DNA of 64,000 nt from Strigops habroptila (GCF_004027225.2 NC_044278.2:101300743-101364742), one strand, 5' to 3'. Counted from the first letter of the stretch, positions 21,760 through 35,681 are shown. The notes: generated from the sequence alone by a model not told the origin. A program made the numbers and translations.

Positions 21760-22500
21760 TACTCAGTCGGCATTCAGGAACCCGTGAGACACCGCTCCCG
21801 CCCCCCAAGCCCCGAACAGGCACCCGCCGCCTCCCAAAGGGCTCCGCGTCGCCATCAGGGCGCCGCACACAACCCCCGTGCGGCGGCCGCCTGGCCTGCG
21901 GGCCCCGCTCTCACCTGCCGGCCGCCGCCGTGCCTCGGCGCCCCGCGCGGCGCTGGCGGCCCCAGCCCCGAGCTCCCCCTCAGCGACCTTCCCGCGCCGT
22001 TACGCGGCGGCCGTTACTCGGCGGCCGCTGCCTCGGCGCAGCCCGCATGGCCGCCGGCCGGGCTGCTGCGCAGCTTCCGGCGCGTCCCCGCCGCCATGCC
22101 GGCCCGGCACGCCCCGCTCCCGGCAGGCATCGGAGGCGGAGCCGCCGAGCGGCGGCTGGGCGGGAGCGGGGCTGCGCGGCGGCGGCGAGAGCGGGCACGA
22201 GGTATCCTTCCCTGCCCTTCCCCCTCGCGGAGCGGTGGGAGGGGACGCTGCGGCCCGCGGCCCGCCCGCCTCCATGGGGGCCGGCCCTGCGAGGGGCCCG
22301 CGCCGCGCCCCTCCGCCGCCTGCCCGGGCGCCTGAGCTAGCTGGGGGCCTGCAGCGGCTCCCTGCGCCCGCCGAGGGGCGAAGCGCGGCAGCCGCGCCCG
22401 GCGCAGCTCAGTGGCGGGAGGCGGCAGCCCTGCCCGCCGTAAGCCTACAGCCCCGGGAGGGACCGCGCTGCCGCCTCACTGCCGCGCTGCTCTAGCCGTG
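21760..22500. promoter_or_regulatory. CpG island and probable bidirectional promoter (USPL1 minus, HMGB1-side plus)
   Basis: About 740 bases of very GC-rich, CpG-dense sequence at the 5' end of USPL1. It holds an ETS-type site CTTCCGG at 22074-22080, a YY1-type GCCGCCATG at 22090-22098, and a near-perfect 14-base tandem pair CCGTTACGCGGCGG / CCGTTACTCGGCGG at 21997-22024. ETS and YY1 sites are typical of TATA-less bidirectional promoters. In human, USPL1 lies head to head with the distal HMGB1 promoter, so divergent transcription is expected here. Candidate donors on the + strand are at 22202 (GAG|GTATCC) and 22439 (GCC|GTAAGC); neither is proven. Confidence 0.75.
21915..22075 (-). other. USPL1: Putative non-coding first exon of USPL1
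   Basis: The minus strand has a consensus donor, GGCAG|GTGAGAGC, with the exon ending at 21915, inside the CpG island and upstream of the coding start exon. The 5' limit near 22075 is a guess placed at the ETS site; the transcription start is not visible from sequence alone. It would join the acceptor at about 18084 across an intron of 3.8 kb. Confidence 0.5.
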
Positions 22501-24088
22501 CCTTTGCGCGTTGCTCGGGGCAGGGAGTTGATGATTAATCTGTAATTCATTGAACACCTGCATAAGTCACGCCCAGGGGTGGTTTAGCCTTGTCCGAGAT
22601 TCGGGACCTCGGGTTTTGCCTTCCTCTCCTGTCGCTGAGGCGCTGGTTCTGCCAGTCCTGCTGCTGCCAGAGTGCTGCGGTGGTGCGCAGGCTCCCTGTG
22701 GAAAATCTCCTAAGCAGCCTAGAGCTTGCCTTGCAGTGTTTTTTGGATGCTTCAGTCTCAAGAAGCTGAGATGATGTGGGGCTCTCGGTCTCAGCGAGTA
22801 TTTCTGCATTAGCAGCCTCAGGCTGAAAGAGCTCTCAGTATTTGATGCTAGCTTTTGAATCCACACTGGCCCTTTTTCGTCGAGCGTGAGCTGCAAGGAG
22901 CTCAACAGCAGCGGCATTTAGGTCAGTGCTCTGCTTCAGTTACGTCAAGCAGGCTGTCAGTCAGTGTGGACCAAGCCAGCAGGGTCCCCGGGGCTGGAGG
23001 AGGGAATGAGTCAGGGAACTGTTCTAGTGATAGCACAAAAAAAGCCTTCTCTCTTATTGCCTGCCTCTGCTTTGCTGGCACCTTACTCTGGGTTGCCTTT
23101 TTGAAAAGGCATGTAACACTGTATGACTTACATTCGTGAAATAATCTGTTACTGTGGTGGCTCCATTGTCCCATCCATATCCTCGCATTTTATTGTAGCT
23201 ATTCCTTTAATTTGTACAGCAATGTTTTGAAGTTCGAATTAATGTTTGAAAGGTATTTTTCTTTATTGGAAGGAATTATTTGCCTGACTGGAGAAAGATT
23301 GTAGTGAAACTTGGCAATAATTTTATGTGGAGTACTTTTTTGAGCCTCGGCTTGGGTTTTGACTCATTAGTGCTTTCATCGTGAAGAATGTATTTGTTCA
23401 GTGTATTTTCATCAAGAGTGTAAAGCACTTCGGGGTATGTTGAGTAGGAGCAGGAACTGGCTGGCTCTGCAGCCATTGAGACTGGTGTTTCCGTATGCAT
23501 CAAATGCAATGTGTGTATTTCACCTCTTTTGCAGTTGCTCTGTTTAACTGTTAAAACTGGTCAAATAATGTAGTCCACTGAAGAATGTTTTTAAGTAGTT
23601 TCATTAGGTAGTTGTATGTATACGGTGATTTTACTCCTGGTATTTTAGAACCCTGAGTAATGTGGTTTTAGCCCTAGTAATACTTAGGGTTAAAATACAG
23701 TGTTTGCATGTGTGCAATTTTTAGCTTGTTTTCCTTGTAGTTTAGGTTTTCACTTTTCCTAGGGGTGACTAGGGTCCATTTTTTGGATTGGGCTTCCACC
23801 AAGCATAAGCTTTTGTTTCAAGTGTATACTACCTAACTGATGATATGGTTAAAGGTGTTTGCTTATGTTTGTGTGTGCTCTAGAATGATTAAGTAGGTAT
23901 TTTTCCTGCTTGTTAGTGTGGAGTAATGTTGAAAAAAGCTCCAGTATAGATTCCAGTTCTCTGATCAGTTAGAATTCATGACTTGTTGCTGTTAAGATTT
24001 TTAAAGCTAACATAATACCTCCCCTCTGCTCCTATCCTTCCCCTTCCCCCCCACCCCTCCCTGCTTTTTTGGTAAGTTAACATATTTT
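22501..24088. other. Non-coding flank right of the CpG island
   Basis: No gene or repeat is recognised. If the divergent + transcript exists, this is the start of its first intron. Confidence 0.45.
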
Positions 24089-24362
24089 GGGGACAGATTT
24101 TTTAATAGGGCCTGTAGCAATAGGTCATGGGGTAATGGTTTTAAACTAAAAGAGGGTAGGTTCAGACTAAATGTAAGAAGAAATGTTTTACGATGGGAAC
24201 GGTGAAACACTGGCACAGGTTGCCGAGACAAGTTGAAGATGCCTCATCCCTGGAAACATTCAACCTGGTCAAGTTGAAGATGTCCCTGCTCATTGCAGGG
24301 GGGTTGGACTAAATGACCTTTAAAGGTCCCTTCCAACCCAAACTATTCTATGATTTCATAAT
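24089..24362 (+). mobile_element. CR1 3' end
   Basis: This copy contains TTTAATAGGGCCTGTAGCAA, a block on the CACTGGCACAGGTTGCC pattern, then GGGGTTGGACTAAATGACC and an ATTCTATGATTTCAT tail. It is 5' truncated with a typical CR1 3' tail. The match is close enough to suggest moderate age. Confidence 0.92.
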
Positions 24363-27300
24363 TATACTGTTAAGCACCACAGTATAATTTACTGGTATCC
24401 CTCCTTTCTTCCTCCCTGACATTGAAGTTGAATAAAGGAAAGCTTGGGCCAAAGAAAGATTCCAGACCTGCGTTTTAACATGTGCTTGAGGAAGAGAGTT
24501 TGCATGTTGGCAGGGAAAGGAAACTGAGGTTTTTCATCTCACAATACAATAGAACTTCATTTGTCCTGAACAAAACACTCCTAAAGTAATAATTACTACA
24601 TGATGCAAACTCCAGAGTCACCAGGAATTGGTTTGGGTGTTCCAGATGTGGACTTGTAATGACTTTGGGATCTACTTAGGCTGCTGTTTGCTCACATGTT
24701 GTTTTCTCTGGCATGTTGTGTCAGTTTGGTTCAGATTTAACTAACAATGTATGAGCACATGGCTTATTTCTGGTTTTATTGACTTCTGTCTTTACCTTTT
24801 TAAACTTTTTCTTAACGTAAGAAGAGGAGAAGAGTTTTCTGATACATTTTTGAAGCTACTTTGGTTCAGGGAAGTGAACATACATACCTGATTTAACTTT
24901 CTGAATCAGGGTATCCTCTTGTTGCACTGTCTGCAAGCATAATTTGCCAACTTCGTGATTACATCAGCAGTAAAGACTTCAAAACAGTTTAAGTATTAAT
25001 TCATTTTAATTTATTATAATATTTCTAAAAAGCGTATCTGGAATGGGCACTTTCCATGACTGAAGCCTCTTGGCATGTACATTGGGCATGTAGAGTAACA
25101 GGAAAAAAACCCCACCCTCTTTTTTTTTATTAGTATGTTCAGATATGGAGGAGAAAAATTAATCACATAGCGGCTTCCTCCAGGGTGAGCTCTAAAATGA
25201 GTGTTGCTTAAGCCTTGAGATATATATATCTCTCAACAACAACAACATATATATATATATGCTGTTGTACAATCCTGTTTCCAAAGAGTAATGTATCTGC
25301 ACCAGGAATCATTATCTGGGAAATAATTATGCATGTTGGGGAAATAATATTCAGGTCATATATTTAGAAGATTGTACTCAGGCTGAGAACATATGCTATT
25401 CATGTGTGTCTTCTAAAAATATTTTCACATGCAAATTACACACCCGTTGGCTGCTTCCTTCGAACCAGATTGTCGCTGCATGATGGTCCCTGAGAAACTG
25501 AACATGGAGTGGGAGGTACTGACTGAAAACCTTTGCTCTGAAGGTTTTGTTTCTCAGCTTTTGTTTGCTTGGCTTTCATTCTCCTTTTTCCAAGAACTAA
25601 CAAAAGAACATTAAAATTTAAACTTGCGAAGTACCATTTTGGAAATGTAAGAAGAATAAAGGAACTAATTGTTTCCCTACTATGGAGTCTGCAGCCTTGC
25701 TGGAGAAGAAGGAATCCATTCACTGCTCTGAGTTAAAGGCAGACTTATTTTTTTTCCTTGGTTCTTAAGAGTAGTCCTTATTTTGTCATCCTTAAGAGGA
25801 GCATATTCTTTGCTCCGTAGCAAAGAGAGAAACCAAACACTTTAGGCCTGATGCTGTGTTCTCAGAAATCGCTGCAAAGATTTCCAGTTGGGAATTGCAG
25901 ATGGCCTTCAAAATACTTCTTAATTTTCATTCTATTATTTGAGTTATTTTACCTCCCTGTCCTACAGCCTGTAGGCTTCTGACCCCATTCCAGTAGGGAA
26001 CAATAGCCAAAACTTACTGCCTTTGTGTTTTCAGAAATGAATTATTTGCAGACATATTTCTAGTAGGAAAATATCAATGATGAAATGTTACTTCAGAAAC
26101 CCATGTAAAGATGGGTGATGTTTGGTATGATCATGATTGCTGTGTTGTGCACTTGTGTCCTTAAGATTCTTCCAGTCGTTAGGTTATATTCTTGTGGCAT
26201 TGTGGTGTTGTATTGCTTCTCTTAGTGTAAGTCAGCATAAATAGAAAATATATTTTCACATTGACAAAAGAAATTAAGTAGGACCCAGCATGAGATAATA
26301 TAACAACAGTCAAATAAAATTGCTCTCTCTGTATGGGTACGGTTCTTGTCTAGCTTGATTATGATGGCAAGGACTTTAAAACCTGATATGAAAGTTTGGA
26401 GATGCGTTGGTTGAAAGACATACAAAATAAAAAGTATTAGAGCAAGTCAAGTGTTTTGAAATTAAGTGAACAAATCATAGATACTATTTGATGCCCAGAT
26501 ATGTTATGTTGGTTTCTGGGCTCATACTGGTTTTCTTTAATTGGTGTTGCTCTTTAAAGGCAGCTTATATGTGACTCTTTGTTTGGTCTTTATACTGGCT
26601 TTCTATTCTTCTGCATGAAAGTCTGAGATTTCTAAGGTTTTGGGGTTGTCTTGTTTTCTTAGTTATGATTATAGTTTTAAGTGATGGACTTCTGGCAGAA
26701 TTCAAAGACGTCTTATCAGCAAGGTCATTCTTTAGTTTTGAGAGTAGTGATTTTCAGCAATAGCAGCTGAAGGCGGTGTTTTACAGGACTTAGGAAAGTT
26801 GGGATGATGTAAAATGTGCTGTTTCTCTTTTGTATTTATAAAAGGGAAATCAACTCTGAGTTATATCCACGCAAGTATACAATATTTGATGTAACACATG
26901 ACCCTCTTAAAAAAACCAGGGTTTAATTGTTTCATTCTGGTTGTGAAATGACTTTGAAGGCTGGCTGGTTTGTTTTCTTGAAAACAAGCAGTAATCAAAC
27001 ATTAATTAAAGTCAAACCATTGTGACTTTGGGAAAAAGTTTCTAAATATCTTGCCTGCAGAACTTGGTTCAGATGTTAGCAGAATGAAGAATAGTAACAC
27101 ACTTGCAGTCCAAGAAGTTAACCAGTTCTTGTTAGACCCTATAACACGCCTTGATGTTTTTCATCTATTCCAGTTTCTGGTGCTTTCAAAAGGAGGGCAT
27201 CTCTTCAAGTAAACTGATTTTGTACTGCAAGATGGCAATCCATAGTGAGAAAGAAGAAGGAGCAATGATATATTTTGTGGAAAGTTTAAAAGTGACAGTT

Positions 27301-30274
27301 TATATATTCTTGCTTTTATCTAGTTAAACTTATATTGACATATTATTACCTATCCATTAGGGACTTTCCCTCCAGTACTAAATGATACTTGAGCTAAATT
27401 TTATCACTGTTATCTTGTGGTCCTTTCCTTGTTTAGTCTTGGATTTTTTGCTTTGTACAATCCCGTTTAGGAAAACATCCTGTGTAAGGGTACTAGTAGT
27501 GTTATAGCCACCAACATTGTGTTTGAGCAGAGGCTCCAGTTGCTGGCATCTCTTTCTAATAAGTGCTGTATAAATGCAAAGAAAGACCAATGCTTATTCT
27601 GAAAATACCTGTCCCATCTCCTCTATCTTGAATTGCCAACATATTGCATGCTTCCCTGATTTTGCACACAATTAGATGAGTCTAGATAGTCTGTTCAACT
27701 TGGTGGGACTAATTCTGTGTGAACTTTTATAGCCTTTGCAAAATCTTTCCTGTTTGAATTATCCTTTGGTGTTTTTTTAAATGTCTAAAAATGTAGTATC
27801 AGGCTTGTTGTTAATGTGTATTTGTGAAACAGCTGGTGAATCTGTTGGTATGAATTCATTCCTTAGGTGGGGTTAGTCAAAGAAAATAATTTGTCTTTAT
27901 GAAGTGTAGGACATAGATATTTTTTTATGTCAGTTTTTATTTCGTGGTGGTGCTGAAAGGCCACATCATGATTGAATTTTGTTATGTTGGTAAGAATACA
28001 TGTGGTTCTTCACCCTCAAAAAGCAAACATTTTGGGCCTGGAGACCATTATCCTTCTCTAAATAAATGAATGTTTGAGAAAAATCCCCGAACTGTTTGTA
28101 GAGCATTTTTCTCTAATTCAGGTCCTGTGCTGGCAGGGGATGTGGGGAGTGGACATGGGGGGATGATGGTGATGACAAAAAGCTATTGTTTTTTTTCCCT
28201 GGAGCCTAAAATATCAATAGTTCAACTTTTGGCTGAAACCAGTTACCACCTTTGTGTTGCTGATGTAAATTTATCACCTCTCTCATTCTCGTGCATTCCA
28301 ACTTATTGGCCTGTTAAATGCATCTAATTGTATGTCCTCCTCTCTGTTGATCTCTCAACCTTTCTTAAAAACTAGAGATAATATGTTCCAAAGCTGTGAT
28401 AATGTTCAGTGATTGTTCTAGGTAAAGCATATTTTCTACCTTTGCCTTTAGGACAGAAGGGAATGGCTGTAATTGGCTTTTTCAGCCTGATAGTGCTTTT
28501 TCCTTATATCAGGAATGTTACTAACTAGCCACACTGGTAATTTCCCTATAACCTGTGGTGTGTTAATGCAGAAGTTTTTGAGGTGTGCTGATGCCATGTC
28601 ATCTGCATACTGATGATGTTCTCTGTATACAGTACAGTATACTTGACACTCACAACTCTTCTTTCTTTTTGTTTGTTTATTTTCTAGTCAGAGTTGTCAG
28701 AGAAGTAGTATTGTACCTTCGCCAAAACTGAAAACCATCTGCTTTTTATATGGCAGCAGCACCTAGCAAGGTTTGGGTATATCTGTCTTGGTAAGATATC
28801 ATTAAAGTACCTCCTTGCAATTTGTTCACTCTTTCCTCGGACAAGGTGCCGGGACACTGACTTGTTACTGTGGTGGTCAGGTGTTGAGCTTCCTGTCTCA
28901 ACTAGAATGCCAAATACTATATACTTCAATACAAAGTTACCACAGACATGGAAACGCAGTTAGTTTTGTTGCAAACAAGTATTGTTTAGTAAAAAATTTA
29001 CTTCTAAAACCAAAAGTGATATAGTTTGGTGTTAAAAGGGAGCTTAAATATTTAGTTGAATCAATTATTCAGCTTTATTAGCCAGAAAAATATTAAAGTT
29101 TCTTGATAAAACTGTAAAAGAAAGGTATCTAAGGTGGAAATTTTGCTGGTGAAGACATTCTGCCAGTTTGGGGATCTGTCTGATCTCTCATTTTTGCCTT
29201 CAGAATTGCTTGCTTGATTCCTGTCTCCGGCTGCTTCCTACCTGCATCTTTCAACCATGTCCCTTTCAGGACCATTTGGCTGGTGCACGTGTAGCATCAT
29301 GTGACATAACTTCTGCTACATATACAGGGGAGACAAAGTCTGCCGAGAGGTCTAGATTTAACTCTTCTTGTGGATAATAAAGAGTAACATTCTTGGAATA
29401 CCCTGTACTTTAAGAGCTAGTATATCAGGTCAAATAGGGACAGGCCCTCTATGCAACCTAGCATATGGTAGTGGCTATTAGTGAATGCTTGAGAATGGCA
29501 TGTAAATAATGCCTTGAGCTGTAGAATTTGAAATGTTTTCAGTGTATTTTTTAAAATACTGGTGTTTAAAAATGCCTTTCAGATAAGCCTAAGACCAAGG
29601 TTATCAGAGCTGCTTAAGTCAATTCCTTTCTATATATTCTACTACTGTTTATTTCTTGTTGCTGTAGTTATCACTTAAATCACATTTTTATGGTTTACGT
29701 TAAGCGTCCACAGTAAACAAAAATGACCATGAAACGCTAATAAAAGAACAAGTAAATAAAATATTATGTTCTCTTTCAGTTGTATTAAATAGATTTAATT
29801 AATATGAAGTTGTTTAAATATCTGATGTTCTTTACAATAGCAGGTAATAAATTATTTACTGGTTGTACAACAGGGTTTTAAATTCTTCCACAAAAAAAGC
29901 AGCAGAATGCAAATAGTGGAGGTAACTACATATATCAAAGGCTTTTTAAGAGCAGGAGAGGCTGCCCTTTCAGCCAAGTAGCTGTGAAAGGAAAGGTAAG
30001 CAAAGATACTGCTTTAGTCAGTATCAAGTCTAAATAAAGCTTTTAAAGGAGAAAACCAGCAGATCTTAGCTGGGAAAGCAAGGCAGAATGAACTGACAGC
30101 AGTAGTAATGTGAGAAGTAAGATAATGACTGCAAGCATGAAATGCAGATATAAAAAGGCTGCCACAGAGTCATTTTTGAAGAGGGTGTGATACTGGGCTT
30201 TTTAAAATTATTATTATTATTTGCCAACTCATACTTTCATATATACTGTTATATATATTTCATACATATATTGT
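24363..30274. other. Non-coding stretch without recognised features
   Basis: AT-rich sequence with only short random open frames. It includes a small palindrome and TA/AAC microsatellite at 25215-25267. No exon or mobile element is recognised. Confidence 0.5.
25215..25267. repeat. TA-rich palindrome with (AAC)n and flanking stem
   Basis: GAGATATATATATCTC is a perfect 16-base palindrome. It is followed by four AAC units, a run of AT dinucleotides, and then GCTGTTGT, which can pair with the AAC side. The segment could form a hairpin or cruciform and should be polymorphic. Confidence 0.7.
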
Positions 30275-30730
30275 TAGAACGAGTCCAGAGGAGCCCATGA
30301 AGATGATATGAGGGCTGGAGCACCTTCTCCTATGAAGACAGGCTGAGAGAGCTGGGCTTGTTCAGCCTGGGGAAGAGGAGGCTCCAGGGAGACCTTACAG
30401 CAGCTTCCAGTGCCTAAAGGGGGCCTACAAGAAATCTGGAGAGGGACTTTTTACAAGAGCACATAGTGACAGGACAAGAAGTAATGGCTTCAGGCTGAAA
30501 GAGGGTAGATTTAGATTAGATATTAAGAAAAAATTATTCACTGTGGGGTTGGTGAGGCCCTGGCACAGGTTGCCCAGAGAAGCTGTGGCTGCTCCATCCC
30601 TGGCAGTGTTCAAGGCCAGGTTGGACGGGGCTTGGAGCAACCTGGTCTAGTGGAAGGTGTCCCTGCCCGTGACAGGGAGTTGGAACTGGATGATCTTTAA
30701 GGTCCTTTCCCAAACCATTCTATGATTATT
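30275..30730 (+). mobile_element. CR1 3' end, longer copy
   Basis: About 455 bases of the CR1 3' region: AGAACGAGTCCAGAGGAGCC-like, GAGAGAGCTGGGCTTGTTCA, TGGCACAGGTTGCCCAGAGA, then GGAAGGTGTCCCTGCCCGTG and an ATTCTATGATTATT tail. It is 5' truncated and well preserved. Confidence 0.95.
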
Positions 30731-31635
30731 TAGAAGATGAGTTTTTCTTCTCTTATTTAGTTAGGGCAGCAGAGTTCATGTATCTCCACAGCATAAATAA
30801 AACTCTTACTATATTTCATGCTTTAGAACAGAGGGACATTACTGAACTAACATAAAGCAAATTCTAATTTCTTTTGTAATTCTACTTGTGGTTCTGAGTA
30901 ATCATGGCTTTATAAAGCATTTCAGCTTTTCTTCTTTTTACATTTGGATTTTTCACTGACTGATTTATTTATTTACTAGCAATGCTGTACATATGAAGTC
31001 ATTTCTAAGTGCATGAAAGAAAGGTGTAAACATCTGAATGTAGATCCAAAATGGAGATCCTTATTAGAGCAAAATTGGAGGAATGAAATAAAACCACAGT
31101 ACTAAAACAGAGATTCCCAGACTTACTCTGCTGAAGTTCACTCACTGGCATTGATTACTGAAGGACTGTTGGTGCCAGTGGTGTTAATTTCTCTGGTTTT
31201 ATTGGTATCTCTCAGAGCAGGGCCTCTAGCCTACATTCACCAACCTGTGAAACACACCTGAAACCAGGACCCCACTCCTGCTTTACTTACTAGTTTATCA
31301 CCCCCTACCTCATCCTATTCTCATATATCAAAATCTACTCCTGTACAGCAGGCTCACTTCAAAAATCGCTGTCAAAAAAAGTACCTGCTTAAAAGATGTT
31401 GAAAGTGAAATGAAAGTGTGATACAGTACTTCTCAGGTGTAGCTGGGAAGTACTGTAATGTGCCATGCTTAGGAATAACGTACGACAAGGAACTGGTCCC
31501 CCAAACCTGTCTGCAGGTAAGTAATCCTGTCAAAGGCAGTTGAGTGCATTTGATTAAGGATTACAAGTGATTAGTGGTCTGCAAGGTTAAGAGTACGACC
31601 TGCATCATTAATGTGTATTCACATATTAATGCTGT
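30731..31635. other. Non-coding, no recognised feature
   Basis: Nothing recognisable between two CR1 tails. Confidence 0.45.
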
Positions 31636-31702
31636 TTTGAGTGGAGGTTGAACTAGATGACCTCTGAGGGCTGTTCCAACTGGAATAATTTCATTGTTAT
31701 CA
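31636..31702 (+). mobile_element. Old CR1 3' tail remnant
   Basis: GTGGAGGTTGAACTAGATGA, then CCTCTGAGGGCTGTTCCAAC matches the last part of a CR1 3' end. It is short and diverged, with no clear ATTCTATG tail, so it is older than the neighbouring copies. Confidence 0.75.
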
Positions 31703-32208
31703 CACTTGTATTATGCAAATAGATATTTCATTTATTAAAAACATATTGAATAAACTAAGCTCTAGCAGATCATCACAACTATTTTACCTATTGCATCATA
31801 TTGTAGCATGGAGTCGCAAATTTGACCGAAGTTTAACATTTAAAACAGTAAGAGAAATATACCCATGCCTTTTTGTCTAATGCATTGAATTCCTTGTATA
31901 CAGTTTTGTATCAGATTTAATTCCTTATAAAAGAATTCCTTCCTAGCATACAGTTGACATGGTTCCAGATCTGGAAGTAGTCCAGAGTTGGGTGCCTGAA
32001 TATTTGATGCTTTATGTGCAGTTGAGCTGTATGAATGGACTTCAGCTTACTCTGCCTAATTCATGTGTTGCTAGCACTGAGACCACAGTAACAAAGGCAT
32101 CGGTGCAAGTCAGCAGTCTAAGAAAGGCTTGTAGCCCTAAAAACTTTTCAAAGCAAGGACTTGGAATACGAGAGGGCATTCTTACATTAAAAAAAACAAC
32201 CAACCAAA

Positions 32209-32246
32209 CCCACCACCACCCCAAAATAACCCCAACACAACCCCCC
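32209..32246 (-). repeat. G-quadruplex-type tract (minus strand)
   Basis: On the + strand there are four C runs (3, 4, 4 and 6 bases) separated by three spacers of exactly seven bases. The minus strand therefore meets the usual G3+ N1-7 rule for a G-quadruplex. This is a sequence pattern only. Confidence 0.65.
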
Positions 32247-35200
32247 AGTGTTACAATATACTGTGTAGATTCTGAATATATGTAGATGATGGGACACAAC
32301 TGGTTGAGTTTAATAAATGGCACGTTAGGTGACTGTTAAGATGAAGAGTCTTTATCATTATTTAAGAAATTGTATTTTGATTAACAGTAGTATCACCCTT
32401 CTCATTAAGATGTGCAGGGAATTCATATGGATTTTCTTCCTGTGTTTGGATAAAATTTGTACCTGTTGATACTTCAACTGTTCTCATTTAGTATTGTTAA
32501 TTAATTGCTTTTAAGCCAGAAGTTGGTGATGAGGGAGGAAATCTAAAAATTACTGGCTGTAAAAGGCCAATCACTTTCACATGCATATGACCAGAAATGT
32601 TTTAATGAACTTCTTAACCCTTCCAAATATGCGAATTAAGCACAGTAACAGGATATACTGTTGTCATGTCTTATTGGTAGCAGCATGTTTCAGGGAAGTA
32701 CTTGGAGTTTTGTATGCTTTTATGTAAAAAGAAAAGGAGGATGGTAACACAGCAAGTAATGTGTAAGGACTTGACAGGTCTTCTGGACTTTTAAGGAGTA
32801 TAGAAAACAACTAAAAGGAGTAAGAGGTACCAGGAGAGAGCAGTGTTACTTCTTTAGGCTATTCTTCACTACAGAGATGTTGTGGACGTTTTATTCTTTC
32901 CTAATAATGTCGATGGGACATCACCTGATTATCAGATTAGAGAATCAAAAGATCAAATGCTAGAATAAGGTGCTAAAGAACCGTAAGTCATAAGTACTTT
33001 ATGTGATTCATTCATGCAGCGGTTCTGAAGGATGAAGTGGCTGATCTGCTAATAAGAATGCATCTCGTTAGGATGAGGTGTTGTGTCAGAAGTCTGGAAG
33101 CTATCAGGTGTTGTTTGTACTGTACTTTTGAGCACAAAGAGCAGATCTGGAATTTGCAGACCAAGGATACGTATTTTAATGGCACATAAGTAGATTTGAA
33201 TACTAAATGGATAGTCAAGTAGTTCTGTGAGCAAAAGGTCTAACAGTGCCTCATTTTCTATGTAATATCTTAGAGGAAATGAAAACTACCTACTGCAGCT
33301 GGGGTACTTATGATGTGTCTCTTATGTATGTGCTTGTTCTCTAATAACATGGGCATATGCTGCAGCCTCTACTTCAGTCTGGGGGTCATTCTTCTCTATC
33401 CACCTGCCCAGTACTTGGAATTCTGAAATCTCTCAATTCTTACTGAACTGTAAATGACTTGTGAATCTTCATCTCTGACAAAACTGCTTGACACCGGGTA
33501 GTGGATTCAAATGTTAGGAAGGGTCACGCATAACCTAGGCAGATACATTAAAAAGCATTAATCTCTTCTGTTTTTAGCAGTATAAACAATGATCTAAGTT
33601 GCTTCTGTTGTTAGTGGAAGAGAGATACGCACCCACATATATATTCATGTACTTGTGTGCCATGTGTAGTTCATCCCACCTTCTTAAATTTACAACGTAT
33701 GGCCTCTGGCAGGAAACTGTAACCCAAGCAATTTTGGTGTGGCCCTACAAGCCTGTGCAATTGCAGGGATAGTGAACTGTGATGCAGAGATGGAAAGTTA
33801 AAGCAGTCCAAGAATACCCTATACTGCTTTCAGTGGCAAAGCTGTTATCTACCTCATAATTTACACTTAGGTGACAACAGTAGTTCCTGAAGTGCTGACA
33901 TTTGTAGCTGCAATTAGCTATGTGCTTGTTTCCTTATTCTCCCTCCTGTTGTATTAGCATAGTCATTTGTGCTGTAATGCAGTGGCTTGGATCAGAAAAT
34001 TGATCCAGACTTCAAGAGTCTATGGCAAGAAGCAATTTTTAACCCAAGTTAGTTCCTCAATATGGTGAAAAATAGTGAGTGGCTCCACCAGCAGATACAT
34101 CTGCACAAATGATGTTGTGGCACAAGCATGAGAATAAGCAGCAGGAAGGTCATCTCTGTTTGAATTGTCACTTTTACCAAAATAGATGTTCATCAAATTA
34201 TGCCTCTAGAATCTGTTTTGGAAGTCTTGTCTGCAAATAAACATCCAAAGTAAAATACTGTATATGTTATATAAAATCAGAGAAAGTTGTAGGGAAGTTG
34301 AGGGCTGGATATATTAGCATAATAATGGTAGATGTCATTTGGTATTTGCAGTTATAAAATAATTCACACTGGAAGGAATAACTTGAATTACTTGAAGATA
34401 ATTCAAAATTACAAGTAAATCATCTGCAAAAATACATGTATGATTATAAATGCCCCAGTGAAAACTTACTTGCCGTACGCCCACTGTAAAAGAAACAGGC
34501 CTAAAATTTGTTGAAGTTGTGTTTTATAGTAGTAGTATGTAGAAGCTCTTTATCTGGGCATTTCTTCTCAAATGAACTATCTGTTTCTGGAATGTCCATC
34601 TGGTTTAATTAAGTCATTTACATTTTATTGATCAGTGCATTTACATATCCTTTGTGTGTTTTTAAATGTTATGGATACATAACAAGTTCTTGAAAACTAA
34701 GTATAGCCTTTTCAGTGAGTTTACAAAAACAAAGCCACTGTATTTCTTGCTTTCAGTTCAATTTCTTCAGATAAACTGGAAATTTTCAATAATGGCAATA
34801 CGTTCATTCTGCCATTTGGAGGAGCCTGTGCCACAGAATAATGATCTGAAGAAAGCTCACTTATTTGCAAGGAAGAGTCTTCATTTGGGAAGTAGTTCCG
34901 TTGCAGCTAACAGGTGCTTTGTCAAGTTCAGGTTAGTACTTTGTTTTGTTTTGTTTTGGCTTTGTTTGTTTGTTTTTATTATACTTATTTGGTTTTGGTA
35001 GGCTGGCATTTCATTTAAATTAGCATACATGCAGTGTCATGTGAGAGACTGACAGCCTTTGTGTTGGTCATTTGACATATAAAGGATCTTGAAATGAAAA
35101 GGCACATGCAGTGGCATACATACTTACGAGATGTGTGGAGGGAAACTGTTGTCTGGAAAATTATTTTAGCACAATTTATTATTATCTGTGGAGTTGTTCA

Positions 35201-35681
35201 GGATGGAGATTATGATGATCATAATGACAGGATTCCCTGTTGCTACAAGTTCTTATTCAGAGTTTTCTTATGTGTTTCTTTATTTTCTGAATTCAATATT
35301 TTGTTACGCTAGAGTTGCTGTTTTGAATGTGTTAATAATTAAGTCTCAAATCATTTAGAGGAGGTAAAAAGAAAGCCATGGTTAAGTTTTTACAAGCTGA
35401 AATACCTTCAAATTTTCTTTCAAATTTTTAATGTTCTGCCAGTCAGATTTTTTTTCTAAAATGGATCCTTAAATCTTGGCATGGTAACACTGGATCAGGA
35501 TTTAATTTTAGATGAATGGTTACTGTAAGTTGAGGGGTTTTTGTTTTGGTTTTTTTCCTAGACATCCAATTATCTTTATAACATAATAATGACTTACCAT
35601 CAGTAGTTGGTTTATAGTCATATTCTGCATGAGAACTGTATGCACTGTACAAGTGATTATATGGGGAAAAAAAAAAAGAAA

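Noticed and set aside
21754-22495. Long + strand frames of 136-205 codons rich in Ala, Arg and Pro
   Set aside because: They come from CpG-island composition, have no family resemblance, and overlap one another in several frames and on both strands.
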